From positions 805,909 to 869,908 of the forward strand of contig NZ_JAANZA010000002.1 of assembly GCF_012274275.1 (NCBI RefSeq): DNA of 64,000 nucleotides, given 5' to 3'. Source of the DNA: Cryobacterium sp. BB307 (lineage in GTDB: Bacteria; Actinomycetota; Actinomycetes; Actinomycetales; Microbacteriaceae). Made by a program: the position numbers and the translations under genes. This document shows, one piece after another, positions 52,796-60,531 of the stretch (position 1 is the first letter of the stretch; the number at the start of each line of letters is the position of its first letter). The notes under the pieces are model-generated. The model saw only the letters and a list, made by a program, of their open reading frames with translations. It was not told the origin of the DNA and searched no databases.

Positions 52796-53835
52796 AGCGC
52801 GTCGGCGAGCAGTTCGAGCGTGCGCTCGCGCGCTGGCGAGGTACGCGGATCGGTGCCACGCCGCGCCGAGGCGACCGGCGCGATCATCACCTCATCCACC
52901 GCGAAGCGTTCGGCTAGCTTCCGGATGCCATCGGCGGCCTGACCGGGAGTGCCGATCACCCACCGCTCGGCCATGCCGTCCATGATCGATTGCTGCGGCG
53001 AGGCAACCTCCTCGGCGAGGGCATCCTCGACCAGTGATTGCGCGGTCAGCGGCAGTCCGCTGCGCAACCGCGCCATGTGCAGCAGCTGTGGGACGGCCAG
53101 CTCCCTGGCCTCCTGCGCCGTCTCGGCGACGACCGCGTTCACGGTCAGGAACGTGCGCGGCGCATCCGTGACCCCCGGAGTGAACGAACCCCGGTAGAGG
53201 TCGAGCGCGCGCTGGGTGCCCTCCCCGGAGAAGTGGTGGGCAAAGACGTACGGCAGGCCGAGCGTCGCGGCGAGCGTCGCCGAGTAGTCGCTCGAGCCGA
53301 GCAGCCACAGATCGGGCACGCTCGCTGCGCGCGGCGTCGCCCGCACCTCGTACTCGCGGCCACCGCCGATCCGCAGCGTCGCGCCATCCGGGTTCAGCAG
53401 CGCGAGGATGTCCTGAACGTTCTCGGGGAAGCGGTCTACCTCGCTCGTCGTGCCGGTGGAGCGCAGCAGCGCGGTGATCACCGGGTCGCTGCCTGGGGCG
53501 CGGCCGATGCCGAGATCGATCCGGCCAGGGAACGCCGCCTCGATCGCAGCGAACTGCTCGGCGATCACCAACGGCGCGTGGTTCGGGAGCATCACTCCAC
53601 CTGATCCGACCCGGATGCGCTCGGTGACGGCCGCCAGCATTGCGATCAGCACAGGCGGGTTGGTTGCTGCGACCGCCTGCATGTTGTGATGCTCTGCCAC
53701 CCAGTAGCGGTGGTAGCCGAGGGTGTCGGCACGCTTGGCGAGGGACACGGATGCTGCGATGGCGTCACTTGTCGTCTGGTCGCTGCGGACGGGGACGAGG
53801 TCGAGCACGGACACGCGAGGGGCGGAGGAAGTCAT
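52774..53835 (-). CDS. LLM-class flavin-dependent oxidoreductase (MsnO8-like)
   Basis: A 353-residue luciferase-like protein: VSVLDLVPVRSDQTTSDAI start, GYHRYWVAEHHNMQAVAATNP, RIRVGSGGVMLPNHAPLVIAEQFAAIEAAFPGRIDLGIGRAPGSDP and DLWLLGSSDYSATLAATLGLPYVFAHHF, the usual pattern of the alkanal-monooxygenase-like MsnO8 group. ATG 53835 chosen; the open frame to 54264 is not coding upstream of it. No dedicated flavin reductase adjoins, though one is 3 kb away. Confidence 0.88.
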   Translation of the reverse strand: MTSSAPRVSVLDLVPVRSDQTTSDAIAASVSLAKRADTLGYHRYWVAEHHNMQAVAATNPPVLIAMLAAVTERIRVGSGGVMLPNHAPLVIAEQFAAIEAAFPGRIDLGIGRAPGSDPVITALLRSTGTTSEVDRFPENVQDILALLNPDGATLRIGGGREYEVRATPRAASVPDLWLLGSSDYSATLAATLGLPYVFAHHFSGEGTQRALDLYRGSFTPGVTDAPRTFLTVNAVVAETAQEARELAVPQLLHMARLRSGLPLTAQSLVEDALAEEVASPQQSIMDGMAERWVIGTPGQAADGIRKLAERFAVDEVMIAPVASARRGTDPRTSPARERTLELLADALQTFASE

Positions 53836-53885
53836 CACCTCAGTCAAACATGCGGCGCCGGTTGCCGTCGCCCGTGTGTCGCCCG

Positions 53886-54233
53886 CTACGAGTTGAGTGT
53901 CGCCAGCAGCAACGGCAGCAGGCTCACTGCGATTCCGAGGACGGCCCAGGTGAGAGTCGCGATACCGAGGCCACGCGGACCCCGCGCGATCGCGACACCG
54001 CCAAGGATTGCGGCGACCGCGAACAGTGCCGCAAGGTAGGGCCCGCCGAGCACCAGCACAGCAGCGATGGCGAGGAACGCGAAGCCGGTGTCGTTCATGG
54101 TCAACAGCCACAACACGGTGCCGAGCAGGATCGGCAGAGTGGCGACGATGTCGAGCACCAGCGCTGCGACGGCGAAGCCTCTTCCCCGCGGGCCGTTGGC
54201 GTGCGGGGCGAGCGGCGCGCGGGTGTGGGTCAT
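53886..54233 (-). CDS. small four-helix membrane protein
   Basis: A 115-residue hydrophobic protein: ~20-residue polar N-terminus then FAVAALVLDIVATLPILLGTVLWLL, FAFLAIAAVLVLGGPYLAALFAVAAILGGVAIA and LGIATLTWAVLGIAVSLLPLLLAT. It resembles DUF4190-type small membrane proteins in layout only. It starts in an ATGA overlap with the lysoplasmalogenase-like gene and is co-transcribed with it. Confidence 0.7.
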   Translation of the reverse strand: MTHTRAPLAPHANGPRGRGFAVAALVLDIVATLPILLGTVLWLLTMNDTGFAFLAIAAVLVLGGPYLAALFAVAAILGGVAIARGPRGLGIATLTWAVLGIAVSLLPLLLATLNS

Positions 54234-54922
54234 TGCAGTCTCTTCTCTTGGTTGGCTGCGGCACGCACCGCGGCGTAGGCGATCAGTCCCTGACCGACGA
54301 TGTAGGTGAGCATGATGATGAAGTCGACCTGCCACAGTTCGAAGCCGGGCAGGAACCGGTTCACCCCGAGCAGGGTGTCGGAGACAAGGAACAGCGCCGT
54401 TCCGGCGATGAGGGTGACGCTTCCGGTGGTGCCGAACGCGGCGACCGCTGACAGCACCAGTCCGTAGACCGCGACGGGGATGATCAGGCTGCCCAGGTGT
54501 GGAGCCAGCAGCACCACCAGGGACACCCACCACGCGGCATAGATCAGCGCGAACGGGCCGAGCCGGCGCATCCGGAGCTTCCGGATGATCAGCAGCAGGT
54601 AGGCGACGTGCGCGAGCAGGAAGAATCCGAGGCCGGTCAGGAAGCCGAGGTCGCCCGAGTAGAGGAGCGACACGTCGCCGAGCCAGGAGAACGCGATCGC
54701 GAGGCTGCCGAGCAGTGCGACTTCGCTGCGTCGACGCGGAAGCGCGAATAGGAAGCCGACCAGCAGCAGCGGCATGAGAAGCGGCTTGGTGAACTGGTCC
54801 AGCGCGACGTTGTCGACCAGCTTCGCGACGAGGTGCACCGCTCCGACGACGACGTACGGCAGGAAGGCGGCGAACGGCCTCACTGCGACGCCCCTCTGCA
54901 CGGAATCCGTAGTGATGCTCAC
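54230..54922 (-). CDS. YhhN-family lysoplasmalogenase-like membrane protein
   Basis: A 230-residue protein with about eight membrane helices and the YhhN pattern (FTKPLLMPLLLVGFLFA; AIAFSWLGDVSLLYSGDLGFLTGLGFFLLAHVAYLLL; FLVSDTLLGVNRFLPGF with conserved Asp residues). Eukaryotic relatives (TMEM86) hydrolyse lysoplasmalogens; bacterial activity varies. The start is GTG at 54922 with TAGCAT 7 nt upstream (leaderless); the longer open frame to 55291 overlaps DUF72. Confidence 0.85.
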   Translation of the reverse strand: MSITTDSVQRGVAVRPFAAFLPYVVVGAVHLVAKLVDNVALDQFTKPLLMPLLLVGFLFALPRRRSEVALLGSLAIAFSWLGDVSLLYSGDLGFLTGLGFFLLAHVAYLLLIIRKLRMRRLGPFALIYAAWWVSLVVLLAPHLGSLIIPVAVYGLVLSAVAAFGTTGSVTLIAGTALFLVSDTLLGVNRFLPGFELWQVDFIIMLTYIVGQGLIAYAAVRAAANQEKRLQ

Positions 54923-54929
54923 GCTTCGG

Positions 54930-54935
54930 ATGCTA
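54930..54935 (-). promoter_or_regulatory. -10 element of leaderless YhhN promoter
   Basis: TAGCAT, 7 nt, GTG at 54922; no Shine-Dalgarno. Confidence 0.5.
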
Positions 54936-54938
54936 CCG

Positions 54939-55763
54939 CTATGACGGCCCGTCGAGGCGGCGTTGGAGCGCCATGGCGTCGAATGGGGCACGCACCTTGA
55001 CGTCGTTGTCGAAGTAGATGTAGCTGTCGTATCCGGAGACGCGCCAGCCACGCACCGTGTCGGCCCAGCGATCGAGCGCCTCAGCGTCGTAGCCGCTCGT
55101 GTAGAGCTCCTTGTCGCCGTGCAGCCGCGCATAGGCGAAGTCGGCGGTGACCTCGGTGAGCCGCGGCCACTTCCCCGCGGTGTCGGCAACGACGGATGCG
55201 ACGTTGTGCTTCTCGAGGATGCGGAAGTAGGCGGGATTCTCGAAGGTCGCGCTGCGCACTTCAAGCGCGTGCCGGAGCGGACGGTCGGCATCCGGTTGAA
55301 ACCACACCTTGCCCGTCATCCGCTCCTCGTGCCCGGCCGCAATGGTCGCCGCTTCGGCGGTCGTGCGCGGCAAGCGGGCCAGGAACGCCTCGAGCAGGTC
55401 GGGGTCGAAGTGGAGCGTTGCCGGCAACTGCCAGAGGATGGGACCGAGCTTGGCGCCGAAGGCGAGCATCCCGGATGCGAAGAAGTTGGCCAGGCCGCCT
55501 TGCGTGTCCTTCAGCCGCAGCAGGTGGGTGATGTAGCGACCACCTTTGACCGAGAACACGAAGTCATCCGGTGTCGTATCGCGCCAGCGCTGGTACGACT
55601 GGGGGCGCTGCAGCGAGTAGAACGAGCCGTTGAGTTCAATGGAGTTCACGTGCTGGGACGCGTACTCGAGTTCGAGCCGCTGCGGGAGCCCCTTGGGGTA
55701 GAACACACCCCGCCACGGCGGGTAGCGCCAGCCGGAGATCCCGATGCGCACGTCGCCGCCCAT
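54939..55763 (-). CDS. DUF72-family protein
   Basis: A 274-residue TIM-barrel-like protein of the DUF72 (YecE) family: RIGISGWRYPPWRGVFYPKGLPQRLELEYASQHVNSIELNGSFYSLQ at the N-terminus and TADFAYARLHGDKELYTSGYDAEAL with YFDNDVKVRAPFDAMAL at the end. No enzymatic activity is established. Its leaderless -10 (TACCCT) precedes the ATG by 7 nt. Confidence 0.9.
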   Translation of the reverse strand: MGGDVRIGISGWRYPPWRGVFYPKGLPQRLELEYASQHVNSIELNGSFYSLQRPQSYQRWRDTTPDDFVFSVKGGRYITHLLRLKDTQGGLANFFASGMLAFGAKLGPILWQLPATLHFDPDLLEAFLARLPRTTAEAATIAAGHEERMTGKVWFQPDADRPLRHALEVRSATFENPAYFRILEKHNVASVVADTAGKWPRLTEVTADFAYARLHGDKELYTSGYDAEALDRWADTVRGWRVSGYDSYIYFDNDVKVRAPFDAMALQRRLDGPS

Positions 55764-55770
55764 GTGCCGG

Positions 55771-55776
55771 AGGGTA
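55771..55776 (-). promoter_or_regulatory. -10 element of leaderless DUF72 promoter
   Basis: TACCCT, 7 nt, ATG at 55763; no Shine-Dalgarno. Confidence 0.5.
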
Positions 55777-55821
55777 GCTGACGCGCCCGAGAGGTCCTTC
55801 GGTGGTCGAGCCTGTCGGTGG

Positions 55822-56196
55822 TCACACCAGCCAGGCGACCAGCACGATCAGGCCGAGCCCGCCCTGCACCGCCGCACCACGCCACAGTCGGCGTTCCGAC
55901 AGCAGCAGCACGAGGCCGAGCAGGATCATCGCCGCTGCGACGAACACCACCATCGTCTTCCCGACCACTACTTGTCCGACGGCCGCAAGAATGGCGCCGA
56001 CGATGATCCCGAGACCCCAGACGATGTTGTAGAAGCCGACGTTGATGGTCCAGATGCGAACAGCCGGCGCGTGCTCCTCCCGGATGCGAAACAGCGGGTA
56101 GAAGCGCTTCGAGCGGGAGAAGAACGCCTCAATAGCACCGAAGCCGATCAGCAGCACACCGAGAACGATCGCGAGCACCAGCGCCAATGCCGTCAT
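55822..56196 (-). CDS. DUF1304-like membrane protein
   Basis: A 124-residue protein with four membrane helices. The layout and the segment FGAIEAFFSRSKRFYPLFRIR ... VRIWTINVGFYNIVWGLGII (a conserved NxGxYN after helix 1) resemble DUF1304 proteins. The frame is open to 56274, but the ATG at 56196 has TAGCCT 7 nt upstream and gives the normal family length. Function unknown. Confidence 0.75.
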   Translation of the reverse strand: MTALALVLAIVLGVLLIGFGAIEAFFSRSKRFYPLFRIREEHAPAVRIWTINVGFYNIVWGLGIIVGAILAAVGQVVVGKTMVVFVAAAMILLGLVLLLSERRLWRGAAVQGGLGLIVLVAWLV

Positions 56197-56203
56197 GGGG
56201 GCA

Positions 56204-56209
56204 AGGCTA
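56204..56209 (-). promoter_or_regulatory. -10 element of leaderless DUF1304 promoter
   Basis: TAGCCT, 7 nt, ATG at 56196; no Shine-Dalgarno. Confidence 0.5.
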
Positions 56210-56238
56210 GTGCGCGCGGTGCCCGAGACAAGCGAAAC

Positions 56239-56266
56239 GGGCCGCCATCCAAGAGGATGACGGCCC
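56239..56266 (-). terminator. intrinsic terminator of rpsO
   Basis: GGGCCGTCATCC / GGATGGCGGCCC stem (12 bp, one mismatch) with a 4-nt loop, followed on the minus strand by GTTTCGCTTGTCT, 17 nt after the rpsO stop. Confidence 0.8.
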
Positions 56267-56283
56267 GCAGCCAAGCAAGAAAT

Positions 56284-56553
56284 CTATCGGCGGAGTCCGA
56301 GACGCTCGATCAGTGAGCGGTAGCGCTCGATGTCGATGTCCTGCAGGTAGCCCAGCAGGCGGCGACGCTGACCGACGAGCAGCAGCAGGCCACGACGTGA
56401 GTGGTGGTCGTGCTTGTGCTCCTTGAGGTGCTCGGTCAGGTCCTTGATGCGACGCGACAGCATCGCGACCTGAACCTCGGGGGATCCCGTGTCACCTGGG
56501 TGGGTTGCGTACTCTTCGATGATCTGCTTCTTGACCTCTGCATCAAGTGCCAT
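56284..56553 (-). CDS. rpsO: 30S ribosomal protein S15
   Basis: An 89-residue S15, exactly the family length. It has [49 protein letters not shown] (16S helix-22 contacts) and the ending [15 protein letters not shown] 56553 has an AAGGGGA RBS. Usually next to pnp; here 10 kb separates them. Confidence 0.98.
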   Translation of the reverse strand: MALDAEVKKQIIEEYATHPGDTGSPEVQVAMLSRRIKDLTEHLKEHKHDHHSRRGLLLLVGQRRRLLGYLQDIDIERYRSLIERLGLRR

Positions 56554-56611
56554 ATGTGATCCCCTTTTCTCTCGTTGCGCGGTGCCCGACACCCGACTGT
56601 GTGAGCTCTCT

Positions 56612-57697
56612 TTATCCGCGGCCGTTCGACGGCAACCTTGAGATTCTAGCAGAGCGGATGCGGCGGAAGGTCCACGCCAACAGCAGAACGCCCAGCGCGA
56701 TCGCCACCCCGATCACGGTGTCGATGGCCCGTTCTCGGACCACCGCGCCGACATCCGTTCCCGCGCCGAAGGTGCTGATGAGCAACGCGAGCGGCGTGAT
56801 GAAGACCAGCGCGAGGCCGTAGTTGCGCGTAACCAGAAGCTCCACGGTGAACTGCAACATGCCGAGTGTTGCCGCAAGCCACAGCCCTTGCGGGTGCAGC
56901 ATGGCGACAAGCGCAAACGCGCCGACGCCCAGGAAGGTGCCGAGGGCACGGTGGATGCCCCGAATCGCCGTGACGCGGATGTGCGCGAAGTTCTGCAGGA
57001 TCGCCACGACAGCTACGAAGACCCAGTAGGCGCGGTCGATACCGAGAGGTGCGCTGACGAGTGCGGCGATGCCGGATGCCGCGATGATGCGCCCGACGAT
57101 CGGCCCGGACTCGTGATCGAACGCGAAGCGAGGATGGGATCGCGCTTCCTCACTGTTGTAGCGCTCCAGCTCGCGCTCGCGGTACTTGGTCACCAGCAGC
57201 GGCGCGAGCACGACCAGGTAAGCGAAGACGCTGCCGACGGAGACCATCGAGATGATCGCGAACGGATCGCGTTCGACTCCGCCGAGTTCCGCCGGCGCTG
57301 CGAGGTAGCCGGAGACGCCCGCGATCAGCACGAAGAACACCGGTCCGGGTGGCCCGATCCGGGCGCCGAGGCACAGCACGGATGCGACGGAGGCGACGAC
57401 GAACAGGGTCACCAGCCCGAGCGCGAGACTGTGCGATGTGGCAACACCGAGTGCCGATGAAGCGATCATCCCGAGGATGATGATCGGCAGCACCTGGGCG
57501 CGGCGCACCCTGCTCATCGCCGCCGAGTACAGCGACACGAAGGCGCCCATCGACGCCATGAGGCCGAGTTCCTCGTACCCGGCGAGCTGGAACACGGCCA
57601 GCGGCACGGAGACCGAGATGGCGGCTTGCAGTCCGATGGGCCACCGCACCGGGCTTTGACGGAACGCGAAGAGACTCCGGATGTCTTCGCGAATCAA
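56612..57697 (-). CDS. FUSC-family (aromatic-acid exporter-like) membrane protein
   Basis: A 361-residue protein with two blocks of about five to six membrane helices (20-170 and 205-345) separated by a polar loop ([27 protein letters not shown]), the usual FUSC/DUF2955-like arrangement. Relatives export aromatic acids or fusaric acid, but specificity is not visible. The start is TTG at 57697 with a GTAGGGGCAGG RBS; internal starts are possible. Confidence 0.8.
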   Translation of the reverse strand: MIREDIRSLFAFRQSPVRWPIGLQAAISVSVPLAVFQLAGYEELGLMASMGAFVSLYSAAMSRVRRAQVLPIIILGMIASSALGVATSHSLALGLVTLFVVASVASVLCLGARIGPPGPVFFVLIAGVSGYLAAPAELGGVERDPFAIISMVSVGSVFAYLVVLAPLLVTKYRERELERYNSEEARSHPRFAFDHESGPIVGRIIAASGIAALVSAPLGIDRAYWVFVAVVAILQNFAHIRVTAIRGIHRALGTFLGVGAFALVAMLHPQGLWLAATLGMLQFTVELLVTRNYGLALVFITPLALLISTFGAGTDVGAVVRERAIDTVIGVAIALGVLLLAWTFRRIRSARISRLPSNGRG

Positions 57698-57779
57698 CTG
57701 CCTGCCCCTACGTTTCCTAGAACCTCAAGTTTCTCAGACGCCCTGACCGCCCGTCCTCTGACGTTGCGGTCTCGCGCGG

Positions 57780-58340
57780 TCAGGCGGCCGTTGAGTGCGT
57801 ACGGGCCGCGCGCTGCACCCGGTCGAAGACGCCCGCGCGAATGGCGTGGAACACGTCAATTGCGGCGAGCTGCAGCCGCCCCTTGCGGTAGGCGGCCTCC
57901 GTCGCTGCCCGGCGGGCGGCATCGTCGATCACGACCGAAGCATCCGCCGGGTCGGCGACGATGCGAGCGCCGAGCGCACGAGACCAGGCCTCGATCACAT
58001 CGCGCAGCACCGAGTGTGCGACCGTGACATGCACCCGATCACCGGCGCTGATGACGCGTCCGCGCAGTAGCAGCGCATGCGCAACCAAGCCAGGAGCGAG
58101 AATCTCAGCGACCTGCGCGTCGGTCACGTCCTTGGGCACGCCGATCAGGTTCTCTGCGCTGACAATCGGCGAGTCGGAGAACTGCCGCTTCGGGGTCGGC
58201 AACGCGACGCGATCGCCGCGCTCGAATCCGGATGCCTCAGCTCCGACAGCATCCACCGTCGCCGCGATCATCGAACCGACCGCGTTGATGCGCAGCCGCA
58301 CCTTGCCGTCCGGCGTGGTTCTGGTCGCTGTGGTGCTCAT
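57780..58340 (-). CDS. truncated medium-chain dehydrogenase/quinone-oxidoreductase-like protein
   Basis: A 186-residue open frame resembling the middle of quinone oxidoreductase-type MDR proteins: INAVGSMIAATVDAVGAEASGFERGDRVALPTPK, then VSAENLIGVPKDVTDAQVAEILAPGLVAHALLLRGRVISAGDRVHVTVAHSVL and LGARIVADPADASVV. Against a ~320-residue relative, the N-terminal ~45 residues are missing and the Rossmann GxGxxG is replaced by VTVAHSVLRDV. It therefore probably does not bind NADP normally; it may be a decayed or repurposed gene. Confidence 0.62.
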   Translation of the reverse strand: MSTTATRTTPDGKVRLRINAVGSMIAATVDAVGAEASGFERGDRVALPTPKRQFSDSPIVSAENLIGVPKDVTDAQVAEILAPGLVAHALLLRGRVISAGDRVHVTVAHSVLRDVIEAWSRALGARIVADPADASVVIDDAARRAATEAAYRKGRLQLAAIDVFHAIRAGVFDRVQRAARTHSTAA

Positions 58341-58379
58341 GTATTAGAAAACCGCAGATCACGGCCCAGTATTCCCCGC

Positions 58380-59210
58380 TCAGAACTCCTCGTTGGTGTC
58401 GGGGTCCCCGCCCCACAGCCGGCCCTCCTCGAGGGAACTGATCGACTCGACCTGCTCGTCGGTGAGCTCGAACCCGAAGATGTCGATGTTCTCGCGCTGC
58501 CGCTCGGCGGTGCTCGCCTTCGGAATCGGGATCGTGCCCAGCTGCACGTGCCAGCGCAGGATCGCCTGCGCTGGCGTGACGCCGTGCGCATCCGCGACCT
58601 CCCGGATCTTCTCATTCGTGAACGGCGACTTCTTGCGCGCTAGCGGCGTCCAGCTCTCGGTCTGGATGCCGTGCTCGGCGTGGAAGCGGCGCAGCTCGCC
58701 TTGGGGGAAGTACGGGTGCAGTTCGACCTGGTTCACCGCGGGGACGACATCCGTCTCGGCAATGACTCTTTCGAGGTGCGCTGGCGTGAAGTTGCTGACC
58801 CCGATCGAGCGGATGACGCCCTCCTCGCGCAGCCGGATCATCGCCCGCCAGGAGTCGACGTACTTGTCGACGCGCGGCAGCGGCCAGTGGATCAGGAACA
58901 AGTCGACGTAGTCGAGACCGAGGTGCTCCAGCGACTCGCGGAACCCCTCGAACGTCTCGTTCAGCCCGTGGAAACGGCCGGGCAGCTTGGTGGTGACGAA
59001 CAGCTCCTCACGCGGGACGCTCGAGCGCCGGATCGCCTCTCCGACCTCCTTCTCGTTGCCGTAGTTGAGCGCGGTGTCGATCAAGCGGTACCCGTTCTCG
59101 ATCGCGGAGCCGGTCGCGGTGATCGCCTCCTCGCCGCGCAGCCTGTACGTGCCGAATCCGATCGCGGGCAGCGTATTGCCGTCGTTCAGCGTTCTCAGGG
59201 GAATCGTCAT
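58380..59210 (-). CDS. aldo/keto reductase, 2,5-diketo-D-gluconate reductase type
   Basis: A 276-residue AKR5-like enzyme: IGFGTYRLRGEEAITATGSAIENGYRLIDTALNYGNEKEVG (catalytic Asp, Tyr), FVTTKLPG (Lys) and VDLFLIHWPLP (His), then NQVELHPYFPQGELR and IPIPKASTAERQREN (NADPH pocket). ATG 59210 gives the family N-terminus; the frame is open to 59321. CACACT 6 nt upstream is a weak version of the leaderless -10. Confidence 0.92.
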   Translation of the reverse strand: MTIPLRTLNDGNTLPAIGFGTYRLRGEEAITATGSAIENGYRLIDTALNYGNEKEVGEAIRRSSVPREELFVTTKLPGRFHGLNETFEGFRESLEHLGLDYVDLFLIHWPLPRVDKYVDSWRAMIRLREEGVIRSIGVSNFTPAHLERVIAETDVVPAVNQVELHPYFPQGELRRFHAEHGIQTESWTPLARKKSPFTNEKIREVADAHGVTPAQAILRWHVQLGTIPIPKASTAERQRENIDIFGFELTDEQVESISSLEEGRLWGGDPDTNEEF

Positions 59211-59274
59211 GCGTCCAGTGTGGCAACAGGAGCGGCGGGGTATTGTCAGCGTGCATTCATGAGGAGGAGGCCGG

Positions 59275-60456
59275 ATGCTGCTCGCGGGGTTCTTGGACGT
59301 GGCCCTGTTCCTGCTGTTCATCGGCTACCTGGCATACGGCTACGGGGCCGGTTTCCTGCGCAGCGCCGGTCCGATGCTCGGCGCGCTGCTCGGAGCGCTC
59401 GCGAGCTTCTTCGTCACGCCGCTGATCAACGCGACCGTCCTGGAGCCGATGCTGCGCCTCGTCGTGCTGATCGTCGCGAGCATCCTGCTCATCGCCATCG
59501 GGCAGTCGATCGGCGCCTGGCTCACCGGGGTGAACACCCGGCGCCGCGAACGCCGGAGTCCCGGCACCGTTGACCGGGCATTCGGCGCCATCACCAACCT
59601 CGTGGTCGCTGCGCTCATCGCCTGGATCCTCGGATTCAGCGTCGGCTCGATCGGAGTCCCCGCCCTCACCCAGGCGATCGCGTCATCCGGCGTGCTGAAG
59701 ACGATCGACACGCTCACTCCCGAGCCCGTCAAGCGCGGACTCTCGCAGTTGCGTGCCATCGCCGTCAATCAAGGCGTGCCGCGGGTCATCGACGCGCTCG
59801 GCAGCCCGTCGCAGCAGCCGCCCGAGATCAGCCTCGATTCGCCGGAGCTGCAGGATGCCGCCGATTCGGTCGTGCGCATCACCGGCACCGCGTGGGAGTG
59901 CGGCCAGGGCCAGTCCGGCAGCGGATTCGTGGTCTCGGATGATCGCGTCGTCACCAACGCGCACGTCGTCGCCGGCGTCTCCGAGCCGGTCATCGAGGCG
60001 ACCGGCGAGCCGGCCCGCTCCGGCCGGGTCGTGTACTTCGACCCGGACAGCGATCTCGCGGTCATCGCGGTTCCCGGGCTGGATGCCGACCCCATCCCGC
60101 TCAGCGACGACCTCGACGAGGGCGACGGTGCCGTCTTCCAGGGCTACCCGCTCGGCGGCCCGTTCACCTCGGAGCCGGCACTCGTCCAGGACATCGCGAA
60201 CGTCCGCACCCCGGACATCTACGGCCGCGCACCGAACAGCCTCGAGGTGTTCGTGCTCACCGGCAACGTGCAGTCGGGCAACTCGGGCGGGCCCCTCCTC
60301 ACCCTCGATGGGGACATCGCCGGTGTGATCTTCGCGCGTTCCGAGAACCTGCAGAACGTCGGCTACGCGCTCACCATGGACCAACTCGGCCCGGTTGCCT
60401 CCCAGGCTCCTGCCCTCGACCGTGCGGTGCCGACTGGCGCGTGCGTGCCCGGCTGA
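59275..60456 (+). CDS. MarP-like membrane serine protease (CvpA + trypsin fold)
   Basis: A 393-residue protein with four N-terminal membrane helices of the CvpA type (about 5-130) and an extracytoplasmic chymotrypsin-like protease. The triad is visible: His230 in VVTNAHVV, Asp260 in DPDSDLAVI and Ser337 in GNSGGPLL. Cys209 and Cys391 correspond to the disulfide that locks M. tuberculosis MarP (Rv3671c), which is needed for acid tolerance. ATG 59275 has a GGAGGAGG RBS. Confidence 0.9.
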   Translation: MLLAGFLDVALFLLFIGYLAYGYGAGFLRSAGPMLGALLGALASFFVTPLINATVLEPMLRLVVLIVASILLIAIGQSIGAWLTGVNTRRRERRSPGTVDRAFGAITNLVVAALIAWILGFSVGSIGVPALTQAIASSGVLKTIDTLTPEPVKRGLSQLRAIAVNQGVPRVIDALGSPSQQPPEISLDSPELQDAADSVVRITGTAWECGQGQSGSGFVVSDDRVVTNAHVVAGVSEPVIEATGEPARSGRVVYFDPDSDLAVIAVPGLDADPIPLSDDLDEGDGAVFQGYPLGGPFTSEPALVQDIANVRTPDIYGRAPNSLEVFVLTGNVQSGNSGGPLLTLDGDIAGVIFARSENLQNVGYALTMDQLGPVASQAPALDRAVPTGACVPG

Positions 60457-60531
60457 ACTTCTCGCGGCTCGGGGTGCGATCAGGGCAAATCCCGATGGCG
60501 GCGGTTTCCGGGTGCCTGCGACGCTGAGGTC

